Source: Saccopteryx bilineata (lineage: Eukaryota; Chordata; Mammalia; Chiroptera; Emballonuridae). From it: a stretch of DNA of 64,000 nt. The DNA is taken from assembly GCF_036850765.1 (NCBI RefSeq), contig NC_089498.1:72456305-72520304 (forward strand). Direction: 5' to 3'. Position numbers and translations under genes: made by a program. The first letter of the stretch is position 1, and the number at the start of each line of letters is the position of its first letter. Shown here in pieces: positions 10,448-21,500 of the stretch. The notes under the pieces are model-generated. The model was given only the letters and a program-made list of their open reading frames with translations, did not search any database and was not told the origin of the DNA.

Positions 10448-11504
10448 TGTATATGTTTGTTCACTTATAGTTTGCATTGGGTTTGGGGGACAGGCTGTAA
10501 GCAGGCAGGGTCGTTATAGCCTAAGGCTTAGTTTTAAGACTAAGCCTTTCTCACCCTTTTAATACTAAGATCTTTTCAAAACCAAGCTTTTCCCCCACAC
10601 CCTTGACTGTTGCATGATGTGGGGTGGTGCACTCTCATGAGGAATCCCATTATGCCTCAGATAACTGAATTTGTATCAGAGACTTCCTTGTTTGTATATT
10701 GGATTAAAGGTTTTGATTTCTTTCTTTTTCTTTTTTTTGCATTTTTCTGAAGCTGGAAACAGGGAGGCAGTCAGAGAGACTCCCGCATGCGCTTGACCGG
10801 GATCCACCTGGCATGCCCACCAGGGGGCGATGCTCTGCCCATCTGGGGCATCACTCTGCCGCAATCAGAGCCATTCTAGCACCTGAGGCAGAGGCCACAG
10901 AGCCATCCTCAGCGCCCGGGGCCAACTTTGCTCCAATGGAGCCTCGGCTGCGGGAGGGGAAGAGAGAGAGAGGAAGGAGAGGGGGAGGGGTGGAGAAGCA
11001 GATGGGCACTTCTCCTGTGTGCCCTGGCTGGGAATCAAACCCGGGACTCCTGCATGCCAGGCCGATGCTCTACCACTGAGCCAACCAGCCAGGGCCTAAA
11101 GATTTTGATTTCTACACTATAAAATGGGGTAGAGGAGCCCATGCTATAGGAGAGCAGAGAAAGGCCACATGGAGGAGAGGGGAAGCAGCCAAGATGGCGG
11201 AGTGCTGAAGGAGAAGCCAGTTTGTGCAGAGAGAAGGAGATGGGGAACAGAGGTGAGTAAGGCTGGTGAGGTAGAAACCTTTGATTCTAGGAAACTTGGA
11301 TAAGTCAGTGGCTTTGGGAGCCCTGAATGGAAAGGGAAGTGTTTTCCCACTATGTATATTTCTTGCCCACCGGGTACAAGCTAGGATTAAAGCTAATGGC
11401 CCACCAGTTCTTGGCTCCATTGTTTCATTACCATCTCTCTGAATCAAATAGGAACCTGCACGGGCCAGGGGGCTGTGATAGTGGCCGCGGCTACTGGCTT
11501 TACA
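10448..11504 (+). repeat. LTR related to the 27.8-31.2 kb family, 5'-truncated
   Basis: It aligns to the solo LTRs at 38620 and 27813: TTGCATTGGGTTTGGGGGAC, CTATAAAATGGGG (TATA-like), AAGATGGCGGAGTGCTGA, GGATTAAAGC and an end TACTGGCTTTACA. The first ~30 bases of the LTR are missing at the junction with the ERV, and no target duplication was found. A SINE-A (10719-11095) interrupts it. Confidence 0.75.
10719..11095 (-). mobile_element. SINE-A inside an LTR
   Basis: Full-length reverse-strand SINE-A flanked by AAAGGTTTTGATTTCT (left) and TAAAGATTTTGATTTCT (right), which are copies of the same LTR sequence. Confidence 0.93.
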
Positions 11505-11611
11505 GCCCTGCATATGATATAACAATGGCACTTTACCTCTGTGATTATTCCTCCCCAGAACACATTACCCCACTCTTTTGTTTTGACCAGAGTAACAGGC
11601 TTTATGGAAGG

Positions 11612-12360
11612 GAAGAAAGTTTTGTCACTCTAATCATGACAAAAACACCAGACAAATCCCAAGGGAGAGAAATTTTACAAAATACCTGACTAGTTCTGCT
11701 GTAAACTGTCAAAGTTATCAAAAACAAGAAGTGTAAGAAATTGTCATAACCAAGAGGAACCTAAGGAGACATGACAAATGTAAATCCTGAGTGGAATCCT
11801 GAAACAAAAATATATTAGGTAAAAAGGAAATCTAAATAAAGTGTGAGCCTTAGTTAATAATTATCAATATTGATTCATTAATTATAACAATGTACTATAG
11901 TAATTTTTTTTTGTTTTTTTTTTGTTTTGTTTTTTTCAGAGACAGACAGAGAGTCAGAGAGAGGGATAGACAGGGACAGAGAGACAGGAACGGAGAGAGA
12001 TGAGAAGCATCAATCATTAGTTTTTTGTTGCGACACCTTAGTTGTTCATTGATTGCTTTCTCATATGTGCCTTGACTGTGGGCGTTCAGCAGACTGAGTA
12101 ACCCCTTGCTTGAGCCAGTGACCTTGGGTCCAAGCTGGTGAGCTTTGCTCAAACCAGATGAGCCTTGGCTCAAGCTGACCACCTTGGGGTCCTCCGCATC
12201 CCAGTCCGACACTCTATCCACTGCGCCACCGCCTGGTCAGGCGAGTAATGTAATATGTTAATATGGAAACACTATAGGGTATATGGGAACTTTATGTACT
12301 ATTTTGCAGTTTTACTGTAAATCTAAAAATATTTTTAAACTAAAATTTTACTTAAAAATA
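11612..12360 (+). mobile_element. Old L1 3'UTR (L1M type)
   Basis: Landmarks typical of old mammalian L1 3' ends: AAGGAGACATGACAAATG, GAATCCTGAAACA, GGGTATATGGGAACTTTATG, TTTTACTGTAAATCTAAA, then an A-rich end near 12360. A SINE-B (11906-12242) splits it. Confidence 0.75.
11906..12242 (-). mobile_element. SINE-B
   Basis: Poly-T/TTTTG start, reverse SINE-B body and end CGCCTGGTCAGGC. The short flanking repeat AGTAAT occurs on both sides. Confidence 0.93.
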
Positions 12361-12593
12361 AAACTATTTTAGTCTCACACCTCACCCACAGAAAATCTGA
12401 GTTCAGGGGGTGAGGACTGTCAGGGGGAGGGACAGAGGCAGAGGGGTATAGACAAAGAGAATGATGGAAATCAACATGATGCTTCCAGTTCTGTTCTTTC
12501 TCAGGACTGCTTTGGCTATTCAGGGTCCTTTTTAGTTCCATACAAATTTTAGGGTTGTTTTTTCTATTTCTATAAAAAATGCCATTGGAATTT

Positions 12594-12781
12594 TTTTTAA
12601 TTTTTATTATTTTTATTTATTTATTCATTTTAGAGAAGAAACAGAGAGAGAGAGAGAAGGGGGGAGGAGCAGGAAGCATCAACTCCCATATGTGCCTTGA
12701 CCAGGCAAGCCCAGGGTTTTGAACCGGTGACCTCAGCATTTCCAGCTTGACGCTTTATCCACTGCGCCACCACAGGTCAGG
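12594..12781 (-). mobile_element. SINE-C
   Basis: Reverse SINE-C ending CCACAGGTCAGGC. Flanking repeat TGGAATTTTTT at about 12586 and 12783. Confidence 0.93.
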
Positions 12782-12790
12782 CTGGAATTT

Positions 12791-13121
12791 TTTTATTTAT
12801 TTTATTTTTTATTTTTTGTGGCAGAGACAGAGAGAGTCAGAGAGAGGGACAGACAGACAGGAAGGGAGAGAGGTGAGAAATATCAGTTCTTCGTTGCAGT
12901 TTCTTAGTTGTTCACTGATTGATTTCTTATATGTGCCTTGACCAAGGGGCTACAGCAGACCAAGTGACCCCTTGCTTGAGCCAGTGACCCTGGTCTCAAG
13001 CTGATGGGCCTTGCTCAAACTGGATGAGCCAGCACTCAAGCTGACGACCTCGGGGTCTCAAACCCAGGCCCTCTGCATCCCAGGCTGACGCTCTATCCAC
13101 TGCGCCACCACCTGGTCAGGC
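12791..13121 (-). mobile_element. SINE-B inserted at the edge of a SINE-C
   Basis: Reverse SINE-B. Its duplication CAGGCTGGAATTT (about 12777-12789 and 13122-13134) includes the last bases of the neighbouring SINE-C, so SINE-B arrived after SINE-C. Confidence 0.92.
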
Positions 13122-13239
13122 CAGGCTGGAATTTTGATAGGGATCGCATTGAATTTATAGATGGTTTTGTAAAGTAAGGACAGTTTTACAATATTTTCTT
13201 CTGATCCGTGAACACAAAATATTTTATTATGTCTTTCAA

Positions 13240-13650
13240 TTTTTTTTTTTTTTTTTTTTGACAGAGAGAGAGTCAGCGAGAGGGACAGATAGGGGCAGAT
13301 AGACAGGAAGGGAGAGAGATGAGAAGCATCAGTTCTTTATTGTGGCATCTTAGTTGTTCACTGATTGCTTTCTCATATGTGCCTTGACTGGGGCCTAAAG
13401 CAGAGCGAGTTGACCCCTTGCACAAGCCAGCAACCCTGGGCTCAAGCCAGCGACCTTGGGCTTCAAGCCAGCAACCTTTGGGCTCAAGTTAGTGACCATG
13501 GGGTCATGTCTATCATCCCATGCTCAAGCTGGTGAGCCCGCACTCAATCCGGGTGAGCCCACACTCAAACTGGCAACCTTGGAGTTTCAAACCTGGGTCT
13601 TCTGTTTCCCAGTCCAACACTTTATCCACTGTGCCACCACCTGGTCAAGC
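13240..13650 (-). mobile_element. SINE-B2
   Basis: Longer reverse-strand SINE-B relative with repeated GACCTTGGGCTTCAAGCCAG-like units in the middle. Flanking repeat TTTCAATTTTTT. Confidence 0.85.
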
Positions 13651-14254
13651 TCTTTTTTTCAATTTTTTACATCATAGTCTTATAGTTTTCAGCATACAGA
13701 TCTTTCACTTCCTTGGTTAAATTTATTCCTAAGTACCTTACTGCTTTTGATGCCGTGGTGAATGGGATTGTTTTCTTTATTTTTCAGATGTTTTGTTGTT
13801 AGTGTATAGAAATGCTACTGATTTCTCTGTATTGGTTTTGTATTCTGCAACTTTACTGAACTTGTTGAATGGTTCTAACAGTTTTTGTGGTGGAGTCCTT
13901 AGGATTTTCTCTATATAAGATCATATTATCTATAAACAAAGACAATTTTACTGCTTCCTTTCCAATGTAGATGCCTTTTACTTTATTTTTTTCTGATTGC
14001 CCTAGCTAGGATTCCCAGTACTATGTTGAATAGGAGTGGTAAGAATAGCCATCCTTGACTTTTTCCTGATCTTAGAGGGAAAGTTTTTCAACCTTTTACC
14101 ATATAGTATAATGTTGGCTGTCAGTTTTTCATACATGATCTTTATTGTATTGAGATATGTTCCTTCTGTAACCAATCTATTGAGCATTTTTATCATGAAA
14201 GGATGTTGTATTTTGTCAAATGCTTTTTCTGCATCTATTCAAATGATCATATGC

Positions 14255-14588
14255 TTTAAACTATACTGTAAAGCTATACTAATCAAAACTATGTGACTGA
14301 GGTAACAATAGAACCAAAGACCAAAAGGACAGAATCAGGAGCCCAATAATAAATCTTCACATGTATGGTCAACTAATATGAAATGGATTAGAGATTTAAC
14401 CATAGAACTGAAGCTGTAAAACTTACACAAGAAAACATAAAAAAGCTCTTCAACATAGATCTAGATAACAGTTTTTGGATATGGCACCAAAAGCACAAGC
14501 AACAGAAGCAAAAATTAGTAACTGGGACTGCATCAAACTAAACAGCTTCTGCACAGCAAAACAATGAAATTAAAAGGCAACCTACTGA
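14255..14588 (+). mobile_element. Old L1 ORF2, sense arm before the young insertions
   Basis: Plus-strand ORF2 3' part (AGCTATACTAATCAAAACTA; GGACTGCATCAAACTAAACA). It is interrupted at 14588 and resumes at 22651. Confidence 0.85.
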
Positions 14589-14792
14589 GCCTGACCTGTG
14601 GTGGCGCAGTGGGATAAAACGTCGACCTGGAACACTGAGGTCGCCGGTTCGAAACCTTGGGCTTGCCTGGTCAAGGCACATATGGGAGTCGAAGCTTCCT
14701 GCTCCTCCCCCTTTCTCTCTCTCTCTGTCTCTCTCTCTCACTCCTCTCTCTCTAAAAAATCAATAAATAAAATATTAAAAAAAAAAAAAAAA
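14589..14792 (+). mobile_element. SINE-C directly upstream of the full-length L1
   Basis: Full-length SINE-C with an A-tail at 14776-14792. The left target repeat AAAAGGCAACCTACTGA (14572-14588) has no copy after this tail. Its partner lies beyond the L1 (22634-22650), so SINE plus L1 together occupy one duplicated site. Confidence 0.92.
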
Positions 14793-14798
14793 GAGAGA

Positions 14799-14818
14799 TG
14801 ACGTCAGAGTAATGGCGG
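14799..14818 (+). promoter_or_regulatory. CRE palindrome and YY1-like site at the L1 5' end
   Basis: TGACGTCA (14799-14806), the consensus ATF/CREB element, is followed closely by AATGGCGG (14811-14818), similar to the YY1 core that sets the start site of human L1. Both lie within the first 30 bases of the element. Function is inferred from sequence. Confidence 0.6.
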
Positions 14819-15230
14819 AGTAGGAAGCGATACCGATAAATCTCCCCCAAAACTCAACAAGATCTTCAACCAGAAACAGAAAAACCTATACTTGGAGCTT
14901 CCAGATTCTTCACAATACACCCAAAGGTATGATTGAGTGAAAAATTGGCTAAATATATAACCAAACCCCGAAGGAAATAGGGAGTAAGAAATGCTCCGCC
15001 TTCCTCACTAACCTAAACAGGGCGGCTTTTTCTGGTAACTGTGAATTTAGAAACTGAGGCGGGCAAAGGGGGTGAATAGATCCAGGCCGCCGCAGCAAAA
15101 ACGGCCGAACCAGCCTGTGGCTCAGAGATCCAAGCCGAGGAAAATCTGATCCTGTGGCAACCCGGGCAATACAAGCTAACACTCGCGCCAAACCCAAACA
15201 AAGAAAGACAAGCGGAGCGGCCATTTTACC

Positions 15231-15822
15231 CGGTCTCCTGGTCGGTGCGCAGTTAGTGGAAGAGAGATTTCTTCCTAAGCCGCGGAAGTGGGTGCCCGTG
15301 TTGCCTCACGGAGAGGCAGGGTCAGAGGCCTTTCTGTGGGCTGAGGGCAGAGTCTCTGGGCAGCCCCAGCGCCCTGGGAAAGCCACGCACGGGAGGGAGT
15401 GAGAACTAATCCCAACGGTGGAGATTTTCCGTGCTGGAGGCTGTTTCACTCAGAGGGAACCGAGGCCGGCCTCATATCCTGGTTTGCGCGCACAGATAAG
15501 GAGTGAGCGATTCCTCCGAGTGCCTCGGCAGTGCGCGCCCGTGTTATCGCACAGAGGGGCAGAGTCAGGGGCCTTTGTGTGGGCCAAAGCGGAATCTCGG
15601 GCCGCCCCAGCGCCTTGCAAAAGCCGCACACGGGGACGGAGTGAGACTCAATTCCAACGCTGCAACTTTTCCCTGCGGTTGGGGGTTTCACTCAGAGCGT
15701 GAGACTGCTGGCCTGATATCCTGGTTGCAGACAGTGAGTGAGAGTTTCCTCCAAGCGCCCCGGAAGTGGGCGCCCGCTTGTGTTACCGGATAGAGTGGCA
15801 GAGCCAGAGGTCTTCGAGTGGG
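15231..15822 (+). repeat. Tandem monomers in the L1 5'UTR, ~242-bp period
   Basis: The landmark TCCTGG recurs at 15236, 15477 and 15719 (spacings 241 and 242). Each copy continues with matching blocks: TTCCTCC or TTTCTTCC; a GTGCCCGTGTT-like segment; GCAGGGTCAGAGGCCTTT-like; CCCCAGCGCC; AGCCACGCACGGG-like; GGGAGTGAGA; TTTCACTCAGAG. The third copy is partial (~105 bp). This gives about 2.4 monomers, clearly diverged from each other. Confidence 0.85.
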
Positions 15823-17230
15823 CGGAAAGCCCGCCTGATTATGCTAGCAGCTCTGACTGACTGAGCCTTACCCAGAGCCCTGTGCTGAGTGGAAATAGAG
15901 TGGGGAGTTGCCAGCAATTTGAGCCTCTTACTATCCAGGCAGAGGCAGCAGCAACCCCATACCTGGACTATCAGGCTACTAATTGAGGAAGGAAAGACTA
16001 GGAGAAAGGCTCCAGGAACACGAACTCTCTCACTGTCGGAGCCTATAAATGCTAATGAGCCTCGACTCCCAACGAGAATAAAGCACAATACATGACATTG
16101 CCATAGAGACTTATCAACTGCAAACCTCTACCTGAGCGTGCCAAAGGGGAAGAACCCGGGGTACAGAGTCACCGACCAGGAAGAGGGAGAGAAAAGAAAA
16201 AGCAAGAAGATAACCTCTCAAAATCAAGAATAATCTGCAGACTTTATAACCTATCCCATTTTATTATATTTGTTCGTTTGTTTCTCTTATCTTCATTCTT
16301 GAGACTTTTTTTTCCTCCTCCAATTTGGCCAATTAACTCTCTACCGGTCTTACTCTCTCCTCTCCCTGAACTACACTACCCATAAGTGTTACATCTCCCA
16401 TTATCATTTCTCTTCTCTTCCTTTCTCTCTATGAGGGTTGCACTCCAAAACCCTTAACTCTCTCTCTCTCTCTCCTTTCTTTTTTCTTCTTTTAGTGGTT
16501 CCCTCTTTTTTTCTCTCTCTCTCTTTCTTTTCTCCCTCTATATTAGTTTCTTCCTTTCTCCTTTACATCTCCTCTCATTCAAACCTCAATAACAAACAAA
16601 TTATCTTATCTGGGACTCAAACCTATGTTTGTGGCATTTTGGGGGGTTTTTACTTCACCTTTTTAACTCACTAGCAGTGCTCCCATCCCTGGCTCTCCAT
16701 ATTATCTAGTTCTTGTTCCACTAAATACAATAGTAATTTGTTAATTTGTCCCCCCATTTTTCCATTTTCCTCTTATTCCTCTCATCATAACTCTTAGAAA
16801 ACCAACACCTAAAAGCAAATCATTTTATTCTTGACCCAAATTTTTTCCTTATTTGCTTTTTGTGGGTCCATACGCTCTTTTTTTTTTTCTTTTTTCTTTT
16901 TTTTTTTTTTTTCCTTTTTTTTTTTTTTTTCTTTCTCTCTTTTTTGCCCCTTTATTACTTTTCCCCAATTCAGGCCCTCCATCACAGGCATTGTTTGTTA
17001 TAACTCACAGTCCACCACAAGATTTTCTCAAGAAAGAGGGGAGAGGAGAGGAGAGGAAAAAAAGAGGGGGGGAATAATTTCCTTTTTTAAAAAATTTTTA
17101 TTTTATTTTATTTTTCTTTATTTCATTATTAATTTTTTTAAAAAAAAACAACTCTTTTCGATTTGTTATTTTTTTTAACTTTTTATTCTTTATTAAATCT
17201 CATTAATACTATCAACAAAACCACCCTCAG

Positions 17231-18226
17231 ATGCCATTAAGGAAGAGAAAATCGAATATCATGGATACAAAAGAAAGAGAGGTAACACAGCTAGATGAGG
17301 AAAAATCTATGGAGAAAAAATTTAATATATTGGAAACCTTGGAGCTAAATGACAGAGAATTCAAGATAGAAATCCTAAAAATCCTCCGAGATATACAAGA
17401 AAACACAGAAAGGCAATATAGGGAGCTCAGAAAACAACTCCATGAACACAAAGAATATATGTCCAAGGAAATTGAAACTATAAAAACAAATCAAACAGAG
17501 ATGAAAAACTCAATTCACGAGCTGAAAAATGAAGTAACAAGCTTAGCTAATAGAACAGGTCAGATAGAAGAGAGGATTAGTGAAATAGAAGACAAGCAAC
17601 TTGAGGCACAACAGAGAGAAGAAGAAAGAGACTCAAAAATTAAAAAAAATGAGATAGCCCTACAAGAATTATCTGACTCCATCAAAAAGAATAACATAAG
17701 AATAATAGGTATATCAGAGGGAGAAGAGAGAGAAAATGGAATGGAGAACATACTTAAACAAATAATTGATGAGAACTTCCCAAGCCTGTGGAAAGAACTA
17801 AAGCCTCAAGTTCAAGAAGCAAACAGAACTCCAAGTTTTCTTAACCCCAACAAACCCACTCCAAGGCATATCATAATGAAATTGACACAAATCAACAGCA
17901 AAGAAAAAATTCTCAAGGCAGCCAGGGAAAAGAAGAATACAACATATAAAGGAAGGCCCATTAGATTATCATCAGATTTCTCAGCAGAAACTCTACAAGC
18001 TAGAAGAGAGTGGACCCCAATATTTAAAGTCCTGAAAGAGAGGAACTTTCAGCCACGAATACTATACCCATCAAAGCTATCCTTCAAATACGAAGGAGAA
18101 ATAAAAACATTCACAGATACAGAAAAGATGAGGGAATTTATCATCAGAAAACCCCCACTCCAGGAATTACTAAAGGGGGTTCTCCAATCAGATACAAAGA
18201 ACAAAAAAAAACAGAGCCACAAGTAA
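17231..18226 (+). CDS. ORF1: L1 ORF1 protein (RNA-binding chaperone), intact
   Basis: A 331-residue intact ORF, against about 338 in human ORF1p. It encodes the RNA-binding chaperone that trimerises and coats L1 RNA in cytoplasmic particles. The N-terminal half (about 10-150) is a charged heptad-rich coiled coil (REFKIEILKILRDIQENTER; LKNEVTSLANRTGQIEERIS). The central RRM-like domain begins near RIIGISEGEERENG (about 156). The C-terminal domain includes RPIRLSSDFSAETLQARREW and RILYPSKLSFKYEGEIKTF, ending in a basic tail. The start chosen is the first ATG of the frame after the pyrimidine-rich leader. No disabling change is visible. ORF2 follows after a 326-bp spacer, as usual for bicistronic L1 RNA. 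Confidence 0.95.
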   Translation: MPLRKRKSNIMDTKEREVTQLDEEKSMEKKFNILETLELNDREFKIEILKILRDIQENTERQYRELRKQLHEHKEYMSKEIETIKTNQTEMKNSIHELKNEVTSLANRTGQIEERISEIEDKQLEAQQREEERDSKIKKNEIALQELSDSIKKNNIRIIGISEGEERENGMENILKQIIDENFPSLWKELKPQVQEANRTPSFLNPNKPTPRHIIMKLTQINSKEKILKAAREKKNTTYKGRPIRLSSDFSAETLQARREWTPIFKVLKERNFQPRILYPSKLSFKYEGEIKTFTDTEKMREFIIRKPPLQELLKGVLQSDTKNKKKQSHK

Positions 18227-18552
18227 AAGCTCCAAGAAGAACACAATAAAACCAAATTTAAACTGTGACAACAACAAAAAGAAAGAGGGGGAGAAGACGG
18301 AGATTAACAGTAGCAAAGGACGATGGAGTGCAAAAGTACTCACAAAATAGTTTGCTACAATGAACAGGGTAGGGACCCTTTTCATTACTCAAAGGTAACC
18401 ACCATTGAAAAAACCACCACAGAAGCACATGAGAGAAAAAAGATAGCAACAGAGGAAAGATGTATGGAATACAACCAAATAAAAACAAAAGATAGAAAAA
18501 CGAAAGAGAAGGATCAAACAAGACACAAAACTAACAGAAAGCAAGATATAAA

Positions 18553-21500
18553 ATGGCAATAGGGAACTCACAAGTATCAATAATTACACTAAATGTAAAC
18601 GGATTAAACTCACCAATAAAAAGGCACAGAGTAGCAGAATGGATTAAAAAAGAAAATCCAACTGTATGCTGCCTACAGGAAACTCATCTAAGTAACAAGG
18701 ATAAAAACAAATTCAAAGTGAAAGGCTGGAAAACAATACTCCAAGCAAATAACATCCAAAAAAAAGCAGGTGTAGCAATACTCATATCGGATAATGCTGA
18801 CTACAAGACAGGAAAAGTACTTAGAGACAAAAATGGCCATTTCATAATGGCTAAGGGGACACTGAATCAAGAAGACATAACAATTCTTAATATATATGCA
18901 CCAAACCAAGGAGCACCAAAATATATAAGACAGCTACTTATTGATCTTAAAACAAAAACTGACAAAAATACAATCATACTTGGAGACCTCAATACACCGC
19001 TGACGGCTCTAGATCGGTCATCCAAACAGAGAATCAACAAAGACATAGTGGCCTTAAACAAAACACTAGAGCACCTGGATATGATAGACATCTACAGGAC
19101 ATTTCATCCCAAAGTGACTGAGTATACATTTTTCTCCAGTGTACATGGATCATTCTCAAGAATTGACCATATGTTGGGCCACAAAAACAATATCAGCAAA
19201 TTCAGAAAAATTGAAGTTGTACCAAGCATATTTTCTGATCATAAAGCCTTGAAACTAGAATTCAACTGCAAAAAAGAGGAAAAAAATCCCACAAAAATGT
19301 GGAAACTAAACAACATACTTTTAAAAAATGAATGGGTCAAAGAAGAAATAAGTGCAGAGATCAAAAGATATATACAGACTAATGAAAATGACAATACGAC
19401 ATATCAGAATCTATGGGATGCAGCAAAAGCAGTGATAAGAGGGAAGTTCATATCGCTTCAGGCATATATGAACAAACAAGAGAGAGCCCAAGTGAACCAC
19501 TTAACTTCCCACCTTAAGGAACTAGAAAAAGAAGAACAAAGACAACCCAAAACCAGCCGAAGAAAGGAGATAATAAAAATCAGAGCAGAAATAAATGAAT
19601 TAGAGAACAGAAAAACTATAGAAAAAATTAATAGAACAAGGAGCTGGTTCTTTGAAAAGATCAACAAAATTGACAAACCCTTGGCAAGACTTACCAAGGA
19701 AAAAAGAGAAAGAACTCATATAAACAAAATCCAAAATGAAAGAGGAGAAATCACCACGGACACCGTAGATATACAAAGAATTATTGTAGAATACTATGAA
19801 AAACTTTATGCCACTAAATTCAACAACCTAGAAGAAATGGATAAATTCCTAGAAAAATACAACCTTCCTAGACTGAGTCAAGAAGAAGCAGAAAGCCTAA
19901 ACAGACCTATCAGTAGAGAAGAAATAGAAAAAACCATTAAAAACCTCCCCAAAAATAAAAGTCCAGGCCCTGACGGCTATACCAGCGAATTTTATCAAAC
20001 ATTCAAAGAAGACTTGGTTCCTATTCTACTCAAAGTCTTCCAAAAAATTGAAGAAGAAGCAATACTTCCAAACACATTTTATGAGGCCAACATAACCCTC
20101 ATACCAAAACCAGGCAAGGATGGCACAAAAAAAGAAAACTACAGACCAATATCTCTAATGAATACAGATGCTAAAATACTAAACAAAATACTAGCAAATC
20201 GAATACAACAACATATTAAAAAAATAATACATCATGATCAAGTAGGATTCATCCCAGAATCTCAAGGATGGTTCAACATACGTAAAACGGTTAATGTAAT
20301 ACACCATATCAACAAAACAAAGAACAAAAACCACATGATCTTATCAATAGACGCAGAAAAGGCTTTCGATAAAATACAACACAATTTTATGTTTAAGACT
20401 CTCAACAAAATGGGTATAGAAGGAAAATATCTCAACATGATAAAGGCCATATATGATAAACCATCAGCTAACATCATATTAAATGGCACTAAACTGAAGG
20501 CTTTCCCCCTTAAATCAGGAACAAGACAGGGTTGTCCACTCTCTCCACTCTTATTTAATGTGGTACTAGAGGTTCTAGCCAGAGCAATCAGACAAGACAA
20601 AGAAATAAAAGGCATCCATATCGGAAAAGAAGAAGTAAAGGTATCACTTTTTGCAGATGATATGATCCTATACATCGAAAACCCCAAAGAATCCACAAAA
20701 AGACTACTAGAAACAATAAGCCAATACAGTAAGGTCGCAGGATACAAAATTAACATACAGAAGTCAATAGCCTTTCTATATGCCAACAATGAAACAACTG
20801 AGAAGGAACTCAAAAGAATAATCCCCTTCACGATTGCAACAAAAAAAATAAAATACTTAGGAATAAACATAACAAAGAATGTAAAGGACTTATATAATGA
20901 AAACTATAAACCATTGTTAAGGGAAATCGAAAAAGATATAATGAGATGGAAGAATATACCTTGTTCTTGGCTAGGAAGAATAAATATAATCAAGATGGCT
21001 ATATTACCCAAAGCAATATACAAATTTAATGCAATTCCCATCAAACTTCCAATGACGTTTTTTAAAGAAATAGAGCAAAAAATCATCAGATTTATATGGA
21101 ACTATAAAAAACCCCGAATAGCCAAAGCAATCCTAAAGAAAAAGAATGAAGCTGGGGGCATAACAATACCTGACTTCAAACTCTATTATAGGGCCACGAC
21201 AATCAAAACAGCATGGTATTGGCAGAAAAATAGACACTCAGACCAATGGAACAGAATAGAAAGTCCAGAAATAAAACCACATATATATAGTCAAATAATT
21301 TTTGATAAAGGGGCCAACAACACACAATGGAGAAAAGAAAGCCTCTTCAATAAATGGTGCTGGGAAAACTGGAAAGCCACATGCAAAAGAATGAAACTGG
21401 ACTACAGTCTCTCTCCCTGTACAAAAATTAACTCAAAATGGATCAAAGATCTAAACATAAGACCTGAAACAATTAAGTACATAGAAGAAGACATAGGTAC

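Larger units (their letters stand above)
12490..14254 (-). mobile_element. Old L1 ORF2 segment, inverted 5' arm
   Basis: Minus-strand L1 ORF2 is recognisable throughout (for example the frame 14196-14002 with [20 protein letters not shown] and the RT-domain region at 13660-14254). At 14254/14255 the orientation flips to plus-strand ORF2 sequence that continues to about 24.5 kb. One element with an inverted 5' part is the twin-priming pattern. Three SINEs interrupt this arm. Confidence 0.85.
14793..17230 (+). promoter_or_regulatory. L1 5'UTR / internal promoter region
   Basis: 2.4 kb upstream of ORF1. Three zones are visible: a GC-rich promoter-like zone with many CpGs (about 15000-15900) containing tandem ~242-bp monomers; a transition (15900-16240); and a strongly pyrimidine-rich zone on the plus strand (16240-17220) with T-runs. 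Internal Pol II promoters in the L1 5'UTR are established for mammals; activity here is inference. Confidence 0.85.

Noticed and set aside
14949..16095. Several ~90-100-residue ORFs on both strands in the L1 5'UTR
   Set aside because: GC-rich sequence gives chance frames. An antisense ORF0-like protein is known only for primate L1s, and nothing here resembles a conserved coding frame.
20262..20870. 202-residue ORF antisense to L1 ORF2
   Set aside because: Shadow of the reverse-transcriptase domain on the plus strand.
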